Shown one piece after another: positions 57,591 through 64,000 of a DNA stretch of 64,000 nucleotides. How positions within the stretch are numbered: the first letter of the stretch is position 1; every line of letters starts with the position of its first letter. The stretch is from Allochromatium humboldtianum (lineage in GTDB: Bacteria > Pseudomonadota > Gammaproteobacteria > Chromatiales > Chromatiaceae): assembly GCF_013385175.1 (NCBI RefSeq), contig NZ_JABZEO010000011.1, positions 1 to 64,000 of the forward strand, in the 5' to 3' direction. A program made the position numbers and the translations under genes. The notes beneath the pieces are model-generated. The model saw only the letters and a list, made by a program, of their open reading frames with translations. It did no database searches and was not told the origin of the DNA.

Positions 57591-57606
57591 TGTGCGTTTT
57601 CCAACA
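57591..57606. promoter_or_regulatory. NifA upstream activator sequence
   Basis: TGTGCGTTTTCCAACA, a perfect TGT-N10-ACA, in the 360-bp gap between nifL and rnfA and about 190 bp upstream of the sigma-54 -24 element. The distance is at the long end of usual but workable by DNA looping. Confidence 0.7.
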
Positions 57607-57797
57607 ATTCAAGGGTACGCAACAAACACGTCCGTCGCTACAGCAACAGTCTGCTTCCACGACCGAAGCCGCTGTTCACCCCGTCGTCAATCGATCGTCC
57701 AGCCGGCCTGACTGATCGATAAAGCCATCCAGATCAGCTTGTTATATCGATGCGCGAGAGCGTGCAAACGTCCGCCCAGTCTTGCAGGATTCGAGCT

Positions 57798-57813
57798 GGC
57801 ACTGGCTTTGCAG
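57798..57813 (+). promoter_or_regulatory. Sigma-54 promoter of the rnf operon
   Basis: TGGCACTGGCTTTGCA: -24 TGGCAC, 5-bp spacer, -12 TTGC, a near-perfect RpoN element 39 bp before the rnfA ATG. It points to NifA/RpoN control of rnf. Confidence 0.85.
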
Positions 57814-57852
57814 AGAACGACGCATCAATGACATGCAGGGGCTTTTGATGCA

Positions 57853-58428
57853 ATGGGCGAGTATCTGCTGCTGATCCTGGCCACCGCGTTGGTGAACAAC
57901 GTGGTGCTGGTCAAGTTTCTCGGGCTGTGCCCCTTCATGGGGGTGTCGGGCAAGCTCGACTCGGCGCTCGGGATGGGGCTGGCGACCACCTTCGTCCTGA
58001 CCCTGGCGGCCGTGGCCGGCTGGGTGCTGGAACATGCGTTGCTCCAGCCGCTCGGACTCGGCTTTCTGCGCATCCTGACCTTCATCCTGGTCATCGCGGC
58101 CGTGGTGCAGTTCACCGAGCTGGCGATGCGCAAGATCTCACCGACGCTCTATCAGGTGCTGGGGCTCTATCTGCCGCTGATCACGACCAACTGCGCGGTG
58201 CTGGGCGTGGCGCTGCTGAACGTGCAGGAAGATCACAGCTTTCTGCAAAGCGCGCTCTATGGTCTGGGGTCGGCGCTCGGCTTCACCCTGGTCATGGTCA
58301 TCTTCGCCGGGATGCGCGAGCGGCTGGCACTGGCTCAGGTGCCGGCGGCCTTCTCTGGCGCGCCCATCGCCTTCGTCGCTGCCGGGCTGCTGTCGCTCGC
58401 CTTCATGGGCTTTGCCGGTCTGGCTTAG
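57853..58428 (+). CDS. rnfA: Rnf complex membrane subunit RnfA
   Basis: 191 residues with six hydrophobic segments; [19 protein letters not shown] and [15 protein letters not shown] are the conserved RnfA/NqrE pattern, with the cysteines that may hold an intramembrane iron centre. First gene of the operon rnfABCDGEH, the ion-coupled ferredoxin:NAD oxidoreductase. Confidence 0.97.
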   Translation: MGEYLLLILATALVNNVVLVKFLGLCPFMGVSGKLDSALGMGLATTFVLTLAAVAGWVLEHALLQPLGLGFLRILTFILVIAAVVQFTELAMRKISPTLYQVLGLYLPLITTNCAVLGVALLNVQEDHSFLQSALYGLGSALGFTLVMVIFAGMRERLALAQVPAAFSGAPIAFVAAGLLSLAFMGFAGLA

Positions 58429-58441
58429 GAGTCGAAACCCT

Positions 58442-58978
58442 ATGGTTGCCGCCATCGTCAGTCTCACCGCGCTCGGTCTCGCCCTCGGCGGTCTGCTCGG
58501 ACTCGCCGCGCGCTATCTGAAGGTCGAGGGCAATCCCCTCACCGAACAGGTCGCTGCCCTGCTGCCCGGTTCGCAATGCGGCCAGTGCGGTTATCCGGGT
58601 TGCGGGCCGGCCGCTGAAGCCATCGCTTCGGGCGCCGCGCCTGTGACCCTCTGTCCGCCGGGGGGGCGCGCGCTGGCCGAAGAGCTCGCCGGACTGCTCG
58701 GCGTCAGCGTCGATCTCTCGGGTGTAGCCGATAAGCCGCCGCTGATCGCGCACGTCAACGAGGGGCTGTGCATCGGCTGTACCAAGTGCTTCAAGCGCTG
58801 TCCGACCGACGCCATCATGGGGGCTAACAACATGATCCATGCCGTCTTCGCCGACGCCTGCATCGGTTGTGAACTCTGCGCCGACATCTGCCCGACCGAA
58901 GGCATCGAGATGCGCCCCCTGGCTCCGAGCCTCCAGAACTGGTACTGGCCCAAACCACAGGACGCGCTTCAGTCATGA
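58442..58978 (+). CDS. rnfB: Rnf complex iron-sulfur subunit RnfB
   Basis: 178 residues from the ATG at 58442. N-terminal membrane anchor, the RnfB domain (GSQCGQCGYPGCGPAAEAI, with a distal Cys) for a 4Fe-4S cluster, and two ferredoxin motifs (CIGCTKCFKRCP, CIGCELCADICP). It takes part in electron transfer with ferredoxin. The stop overlaps rnfC (ATGA). Confidence 0.97.
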   Translation: MVAAIVSLTALGLALGGLLGLAARYLKVEGNPLTEQVAALLPGSQCGQCGYPGCGPAAEAIASGAAPVTLCPPGGRALAEELAGLLGVSVDLSGVADKPPLIAHVNEGLCIGCTKCFKRCPTDAIMGANNMIHAVFADACIGCELCADICPTEGIEMRPLAPSLQNWYWPKPQDALQS

Positions 58979-60504
58979 AACTGTTCAAGATTCGCGGCGG
59001 CGTCCATCCGGATGACCGCAAACGTCTGGCCTCGGAGCAGCCGATCGAGACGCTGCCGCTGCCGGATCTCCTGCACATCCCGCTGCAACAGCACATCGGC
59101 GCACCGGCCGGTCCGGCGGTACGGCGCGGTCAGCATGTGGCCAAGGGCGATCTGCTGGCGCACGGTCAGGGCGTGATCTCGGCGCCGGTCCATGCACCAA
59201 CCTCGGGACGCATCATGGGCGTGGGTCAGTATCCGGCCCATCATGCCTCGGGACTCTCGGTGCCGACCATCACGCTCCAGCCCGACGGCGAGGACCGCTG
59301 GGCGGATCATATCCAGGGCGTCGCCGATCCCTTCGCGCTCGCGCCCGAGGAGATCGCCGCCCGCGTGGCCGCCGCCGGCATCGTCGGTCTGGGCGGCGCG
59401 ACCTTTCCTTCAGCCGTCAAGCTCGATCTGCGCAAGCGCTATGCGATCCATACGCTCGTCATCAATGGGGCTGAATGCGAACCCTATCTGACCTGTGACG
59501 ATCGTCTGATGCGCGAACAGTCCGACGCCGTGATCGACGGGATTCGGATCATGGCCCAGGCGCTCGGCGTGAGCCGGATCGTCATCGGCATCGAGGACAA
59601 CAAACCCGAGGCTCAGGCCGCGATGGCGGTGGCGGCCTCGATCGATCCCGACATCCGGATCGCGCGCCTGCCGACCCGCTATCCGATGGGGTCGGAAAAA
59701 CATCTGGTTCAGACCCTGACCGGACGCGAGACCCCGGCACGCGGTCTGACCGCCGATATCGGCGTGGTGGTGCACAATCCAGCGACCGCCTTCGCCGTGC
59801 ATGAAGCCTTGCGCTTCGGCTATCCGCTGGTCGCGCGCGTGGTCACGGTCAGCGGTTCGGCCATCGATCGCCCGGCCAATGTGCGCGTGCCGCTCGGTAC
59901 CCGCGTCCAGGATCTGATCGCCCATTGCGGCGGCTTCAAGGAGGAACCGGCACGGTTGATCAGCGGCGGCCCCATGATGGGCCAGCCGTTGCCGAGCACC
60001 CGTGTCCCCATGGTCAAGGGCAGCAATGGCGTGCTGGCGCTCACAGCGGCTGAGACGGCTCAAGGCGACGTCCGTCCCTGCATCCGCTGCGCAAGTTGCG
60101 TCCAGGCCTGCCCCTGCGGTCTGGTGCCGCTGGAGATGGTCGCGCACATCCGCGCCGGCGATCTGGAGGGGGCGGTCAAGCGCGGTCTGATGGACTGCAT
60201 CGGCTGCGGCTCCTGCGCCTATGTCTGTCCGGGACATATCCCCTTGGTCCAGTATCTCAACCATGCCAAGGGCGAGATGGCCTCGCGCGGTCGCGCCAAG
60301 CAGAAGCAGACCGAGACCAAGCGTCTGATCGAACAGCGTAACGCGCGCATGGAGGCGATCAAGCGCGCCAAGCGTGAGCAGATGGAGCAGCGCAAACGCG
60401 AGATGGCGGCACGCAAGAAAGCCGAGGCCGAAGCGGCCGCGCAACAGGCGACTGCCGCACCGGCCACTGCCGCCGAACCTGTCGTCGCCGAGACGGAGTC
60501 CTGA
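58975..60504 (+). CDS. rnfC: Rnf complex NADH/iron-sulfur subunit RnfC
   Basis: 509 residues. A flavin- and NADH-binding region with GLGGATFPSAVKLDLR and INGAECEPYLTCDDRLMRE, a SLBB-like part, and two 4Fe-4S motifs (CIRCASCVQACPCGL, CIGCGSCAYVCPGH). The C-terminal Lys/Glu/Ala-rich tail is typical of gammaproteobacterial RnfC. Peripheral subunit of the complex. Confidence 0.96.
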   Translation: MKLFKIRGGVHPDDRKRLASEQPIETLPLPDLLHIPLQQHIGAPAGPAVRRGQHVAKGDLLAHGQGVISAPVHAPTSGRIMGVGQYPAHHASGLSVPTITLQPDGEDRWADHIQGVADPFALAPEEIAARVAAAGIVGLGGATFPSAVKLDLRKRYAIHTLVINGAECEPYLTCDDRLMREQSDAVIDGIRIMAQALGVSRIVIGIEDNKPEAQAAMAVAASIDPDIRIARLPTRYPMGSEKHLVQTLTGRETPARGLTADIGVVVHNPATAFAVHEALRFGYPLVARVVTVSGSAIDRPANVRVPLGTRVQDLIAHCGGFKEEPARLISGGPMMGQPLPSTRVPMVKGSNGVLALTAAETAQGDVRPCIRCASCVQACPCGLVPLEMVAHIRAGDLEGAVKRGLMDCIGCGSCAYVCPGHIPLVQYLNHAKGEMASRGRAKQKQTETKRLIEQRNARMEAIKRAKREQMEQRKREMAARKKAEAEAAAQQATAAPATAAEPVVAETES

Positions 60505-60506
60505 CC

Positions 60507-61598
60507 ATGCGCCTCGAAACCCCTGCCGCACAGTGCGGCCCTTTTGCTCACGACCTGGTCAGCATCCCGCGCACCATGGGGCTGGTGATGCTGGCCCTGG
60601 CGCCGGCCACGCTGTTCGGACTCTGGCAGTTCGGCTGGCCGGCGATCTGGCTGTTTCTCGCCACTCTCGCCGGGGCGCTGCTGGCCGAGATCCTGAGTCT
60701 GTGGCTCGCCGGCAAGCCGATCCGGCCCGACCTGAGCGACGGCACGGCGCTCCTGACCGGCTGGCTGCTGGCCATGACCCTGCCGCCCTGGGCGCCCTGG
60801 TGGATCGGCGTGGTCGGCGCGCTGCTGGCGATCGTGGTCGCCAAGCAGGTGTTCGGCGGTGTCGGCCAGAATCTGTTCAACCCGGCGATGGTCGCGCGCG
60901 TGGCCCTGCTGATCGCCTTTCCGCTGGAGATGACGAGTTTCGTCGCGCCCACGCCGCTGTTCTCCGCCGAAGCGCCGGGGCTGGTCGAGAGTCTCGCCAT
61001 CACCTTCGGCGGTCAGGGCTTCGACGCCTTCAGCGGGGCCACGGTACTCGGTCAGGTCCGCACCGAGCTGGGCCAGGGCGAGACGCTGGCGACCATCCTG
61101 CCCGATCTCTATACGCCGCTCTCGGGCGCGGTCGGCACGGTCGCCGGCAGTCTGGGCGAGACCTCGGCGCTGCTGCTCCTGCTCGGCGGACTGTTCCTGC
61201 TCTACAAGCGCGTCATCACCTGGCACATCCCGGTGGCGCTGCTCGGCACCATCGCCGTCCTGGCCACGCTCATGCACCTGATCGACCCCGAGCACTATGC
61301 CGGTCCGCTCTATCACCTGGTCTCGGGCGCGACCCTGCTCGGCGCCTTCTTCATCGCGACCGATCCAGTGACATCGCCCGTCTCGGCGCGCGGTCAGCTC
61401 CTCTTCGGCGCCGGTTGCGGACTGCTGATCTATGTCATCCGCACCTGGGCCGGTTATCCGGAGGGCGTGGCCTTCGCGGTGCTCTTGATGAACGCCTGCG
61501 CGCCGCTGATCGACCACTATGTCAAGCCGCGCATCTACGGGCGCGACCGGCGCGGACGGCCACTGGAATACGCCAACGACGCGGAGACGCCCCGATGA
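60507..61598 (+). CDS. rnfD: Rnf complex flavin membrane subunit RnfD
   Basis: 363 residues with about nine hydrophobic segments. The SGAT motif in DAFSGATVLGQ carries the threonine that receives a covalent FMN. LLPGWLLAMTLPP-like and GGVGQNLFNPAM stretches match the NqrB/RnfD family. It overlaps rnfG by 4 bp. Confidence 0.95.
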   Translation: MRLETPAAQCGPFAHDLVSIPRTMGLVMLALAPATLFGLWQFGWPAIWLFLATLAGALLAEILSLWLAGKPIRPDLSDGTALLTGWLLAMTLPPWAPWWIGVVGALLAIVVAKQVFGGVGQNLFNPAMVARVALLIAFPLEMTSFVAPTPLFSAEAPGLVESLAITFGGQGFDAFSGATVLGQVRTELGQGETLATILPDLYTPLSGAVGTVAGSLGETSALLLLLGGLFLLYKRVITWHIPVALLGTIAVLATLMHLIDPEHYAGPLYHLVSGATLLGAFFIATDPVTSPVSARGQLLFGAGCGLLIYVIRTWAGYPEGVAFAVLLMNACAPLIDHYVKPRIYGRDRRGRPLEYANDAETPR

Positions 61599-62257
61599 GC
61601 CTGCTTGCCGTGCTGAACCAACGCCAGAGCATCGCCTATCAGGCCACGCTGCTGGGCGGCTTCACCCTGTTGGCCGCCGCGCTGCTGGTGATCGGCGATC
61701 TGACCACGCGCGACACCATCGCCCTGCGCAAGGCCGAGGATCTCAAGGCGTCGCTCAGTCAGGTATTGCCGCCGGCGCTGCATGACAACAACCTGCTGGC
61801 TGATCCGCTGACCTTGCCCGACGCCGACGGCGCGCCCGTACTGGTCTATCGCGCCCGGCGCGGACTGGAGGTCACAGGCGTAGCCTATCGGGTGAGCGGT
61901 CCCGGCTACTCGGGCACCATCGAACTGATCCTGGGCGTCGATCCTCAGGGCCGGGTGCTGGGCGCGCGCGTCCTGTCGCACACAGAGACTCCCGGACTCG
62001 GCGACAAGATCGAACTCGCCAAGGACGACTGGATTCTCGCCTTCGACGGACTGTCGCTGGGCGATCCGCCGCCCGAGCGCTGCGCAGTCAAGAAGGACGG
62101 CGGCGACTTCGATCAGTTCAGCGGGGCCACCATCACGCCGCGCGCCGTGGTCGGAGCCCTGAAGCGCGGACTGGAATTCTTCCAGCGTCATCAGGTCGCC
62201 CTGACCGCGCCCGCCGCCGTCTCGGTCGCCTCCGATCCAGTCAGGAGTCCGGAATGA
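61595..62257 (+). CDS. rnfG: Rnf complex flavin subunit RnfG
   Basis: 220 residues from the ATG at 61595. N-terminal membrane helix (ATLLGGFTLLAAALLVIGDL), then an FMN-binding domain with GYSGTIELILGVDPQGRVLGARVLSHTETPGLGDKI-type motifs (residues about 100-145) and SGATITPRAVV, where the threonine carries FMN attached by ApbE. The 3' end overlaps rnfE (ATGA). Confidence 0.95.
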   Translation: MSLLAVLNQRQSIAYQATLLGGFTLLAAALLVIGDLTTRDTIALRKAEDLKASLSQVLPPALHDNNLLADPLTLPDADGAPVLVYRARRGLEVTGVAYRVSGPGYSGTIELILGVDPQGRVLGARVLSHTETPGLGDKIELAKDDWILAFDGLSLGDPPPERCAVKKDGGDFDQFSGATITPRAVVGALKRGLEFFQRHQVALTAPAAVSVASDPVRSPE

Positions 62258-62970
62258 GCCTCGAACCCAATACCGCCAACAAGACCGCCTGGGGTCGCAT
62301 CAGTCGCGATGGCCTCTGGAGCAACAATGTCGTGCTGGCCCAGTCGCTGGCACTCTGTCCGCTGCTCGCCGTCACGGGCACGGCCACAAATGGTCTGGGC
62401 ATGGGACTAGCGACCACGGCCGTCCTGATCGCCTCGGGCTTTCTGATCGCACTCATTCGCGGCTGGGTGACGCCTGAGGTGCGCATTCCCATCTTCGTCC
62501 TGGTCATCGCCGTGCTGGTGACGCTGGTCGATCTCGGGATGAATGCCTGGCTGCACGACCTGCACAAGATGTTGGGCCTGTTCATCCCGCTGATCGTTAC
62601 CAACTGCGCCATCCTCGGACGGGCCGAATCCTTCGCCTCGCGCAACGGAGCCGGCGCCTCGGCCTTCGACGGACTCATGATGGGACTCGGCTTCACCCTG
62701 GCCCTTGTCCTGCTCGGCGCCGTGCGCGAGATCATCGGCTCGGGCACCCTGTTCGCCAATGCCAGCCTGCTGCTCGGCGAGGGCATGGCCTTTCTGGAGA
62801 TGACGCTGATCCCGGACTATCGCGGCTTCCTGCTCGCCATCCTGCCGCCCGGCGGCTTCATCGCGCTCGGTTTCATCCTGGCCGGCAAACGGCTGATCGA
62901 CACACGGCTCGCCGAGGCACGGCAGCGGCGTGAGTCGACGGCCGGCGCGGGCGCCCTGGCCGGATCATGA
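62254..62970 (+). CDS. rnfE: Rnf complex membrane subunit RnfE
   Basis: 238 residues with six hydrophobic segments; WSNNVVLAQSLALCPLLAVTG and IPLIVTNCAILGRAE are the conserved RnfE/NqrD pattern. Paralogous to RnfA in inverted topology; together they form the membrane core. Confidence 0.96.
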   Translation: MSLEPNTANKTAWGRISRDGLWSNNVVLAQSLALCPLLAVTGTATNGLGMGLATTAVLIASGFLIALIRGWVTPEVRIPIFVLVIAVLVTLVDLGMNAWLHDLHKMLGLFIPLIVTNCAILGRAESFASRNGAGASAFDGLMMGLGFTLALVLLGAVREIIGSGTLFANASLLLGEGMAFLEMTLIPDYRGFLLAILPPGGFIALGFILAGKRLIDTRLAEARQRRESTAGAGALAGS

Positions 62971-62985
62971 CGGAGGATTAGAACC

Positions 62986-63267
62986 ATGCTCGTCGGCGTC
63001 GCCTATGCGGACAAATTCAAACAGACCTGGCTCAAGCTCGACGTGCCCGAAGGCAGCACGCTGCGCGAGGCCATCGAGCGCTCCGGCCTGCTCGAACGCT
63101 TCCCCGAGATCGACCTGAGCGTCAACAAGGTCGGCGTCTTCGGCAAACTCAGCCGACTCGACACCAAGCTCAACGATGGCGACCGGGTCGAGATCTACCG
63201 GCCCATCACCGTCGATCCCGAAACCGTCGAGCGACGCGACCGTCAGGACGCCGGCGACGAGGATTGA
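62986..63267 (+). CDS. rnfH: RnfH-family (UPF0125) protein
   Basis: 93 residues, ubiquitin-like beta-grasp pattern (VGVAYADKFKQTWLKLDVPE, then VGVFGKLSRLDTKLNDGDRV). RnfH is not a subunit of purified complexes; its role is unclear. It follows rnfE by 15 bp with GGAGG before the ATG. Confidence 0.9.
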   Translation: MLVGVAYADKFKQTWLKLDVPEGSTLREAIERSGLLERFPEIDLSVNKVGVFGKLSRLDTKLNDGDRVEIYRPITVDPETVERRDRQDAGDED

Positions 63268-63353
63268 TGCACCACTGTTGCCGAGAGAGCGTACTCCGGG
63301 TGATTTCCGCCTAAAATGCCCTCAACCGTACTTCGGTCATCGAGGACCACCCC

Positions 63354-64000
63354 ATGCGCTTTCATCATCCGATCCGGCGGAGTACCGACACGGGTCTCGG
63401 GTTCGCCGCTCAGGCGGCGTTACTCATCGTCTCGCTGCTCGCCCTGAGCGGCTGTACCGAACGCACCGACCCCATGATCGAGCTGTCCGGCCCGACCATG
63501 GGCACCTATTACTCGGTCAAGATCGCCCGGCCGCCCGAAGGATTGAGCGCCGAGACCCTCGAACCGGAACTGATCCAGGTACTCGACGCCGTCATCGCGG
63601 AGATCTCGACCTATGATCCGACCTCGGAGCTGTCGCGCCTGAACGCCAATCCGAGCACCGACTGGATTCCGGTCTCTCAGAATCTGCTCACCGTCATCGC
63701 CGAAGGTCAGCGTATCGCTGAACTGACCAATGGAGCCTATGACGTGACCATCGGCCCGCTGGTCAACCTCTGGGGCTTCGGTCCCGAGCGCCGCCCCGAC
63801 CGGCTGCCTTCCGAGGCCGAGATCCAGGCCGCGCGCGAGCGGGTCGGTTATCAAAAGCTCGAACTGCGCGACTCGCCGCCTGCCGTGCGCAAGGCGCGGG
63901 GCGATCTCTACATCGATCTCTCCTCCCTCGGCGAGGGTTATGGTGCCGACCGGATCGTCGACTGGCTGGAGTCGCGCGGCGTCACGGATTGCATGGTCGC
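63354..64000 (+). CDS. apbE: FAD:protein FMN transferase ApbE (cut by window end)
   Basis: Starts at the ATG at 63354 (GAGGA 8 nt upstream); 215 codons are visible. Lipoprotein signal (LLALSGCTER), GPTMGTYYSVKI, the substrate motif DPTSELSRLN and DLSSLGEGYGADRI are diagnostic. It covalently attaches FMN to threonine in SGAT motifs of RnfG and RnfD, so its place after rnf makes functional sense. Confidence 0.94.
   Translation, partial: MRFHHPIRRSTDTGLGFAAQAALLIVSLLALSGCTERTDPMIELSGPTMGTYYSVKIARPPEGLSAETLEPELIQVLDAVIAEISTYDPTSELSRLNANPSTDWIPVSQNLLTVIAEGQRIAELTNGAYDVTIGPLVNLWGFGPERRPDRLPSEAEIQAARERVGYQKLELRDSPPAVRKARGDLYIDLSSLGEGYGADRIVDWLESRGVTDCMV

Overview
The window reads as chromosomal DNA of a high-GC gammaproteobacterium. 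The mix of a NifL/NifA nitrogenase regulator pair next to a complete Rnf electron-transport operon, a Tat-exported molybdopterin oxidoreductase with its PsrB/PsrC-type partners, and gammaproteobacterial housekeeping synteny (ndk-rlmN-pilW-rodZ-hisS-yfgM-bamB-der; rplU-rpmA-obgE-proB with divergent ispB) fits a nitrogen-fixing purple sulfur bacterium of the Chromatiaceae. That assignment is an inference from gene content, not from a database match.

Layout. 1-664: the first 130 codons of an IscB-type RNA-guided nuclease (minus strand, cut by the window edge), preceded by a probable omegaRNA (HEARO RNA). 690-7438: a minus-strand group encoding a Tat-exported molybdoenzyme, a four-cluster ferredoxin subunit, an NrfD/PsrC membrane subunit, a TorD chaperone, a HybE-like chaperone and an ArsP_1 permease; an FNR-like box lies upstream. 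7764-26795: housekeeping genes (lytic transglycosylase, M15-like peptidase, RNB nuclease, ygfZ, lysS, prfB with its programmed frameshift, a DHH protein, the ndk-to-der run) and a hemerythrin/DUF2249/polytopic membrane protein trio. 26881-38560: a 1,415-residue membrane protein, a diheme cytochrome, a PhoX-type protein, a class V aminotransferase, an SCO-like protein without its cysteines, and small or DUF genes. 38585-42908: proB, obgE, rpmA, rplU, ispB and tRNA-Pro(CGG).

42861-53640 is a 10.7 kb integrated element bounded by a 48-bp duplication of the tRNA-Pro 3' end. It encodes a tyrosine integrase, an HTH-like protein, an AlpA/excisionase-type regulator, a prim-pol/DUF3987 replicase, a lone small-terminase-like protein, a stand-alone M41-type metallopeptidase and about ten small unknown proteins. 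It has no capsid, tail, portal or large terminase gene. Between the replicase and its downstream operon lie nine copies or near-copies of an octamer (consensus TTGCGGCA) on both sides of an A/T-rich tract, a plausible replication origin. The whole is best explained as a phage satellite (PICI-like) that looks undescribed for this kind of host. This is the most interesting region of the window.

53856-64000: a cupin, then nifA and nifL (minus strand) facing the rnfABCDGEH operon and apbE (plus strand, cut by the window end). The rnf promoter region has a near-perfect sigma-54 -24/-12 element and a TGT-N10-ACA NifA binding site, so the regulator and its likely target are adjacent. Rnf would supply low-potential electrons to nitrogenase, and ApbE would attach FMN to RnfG and RnfD.
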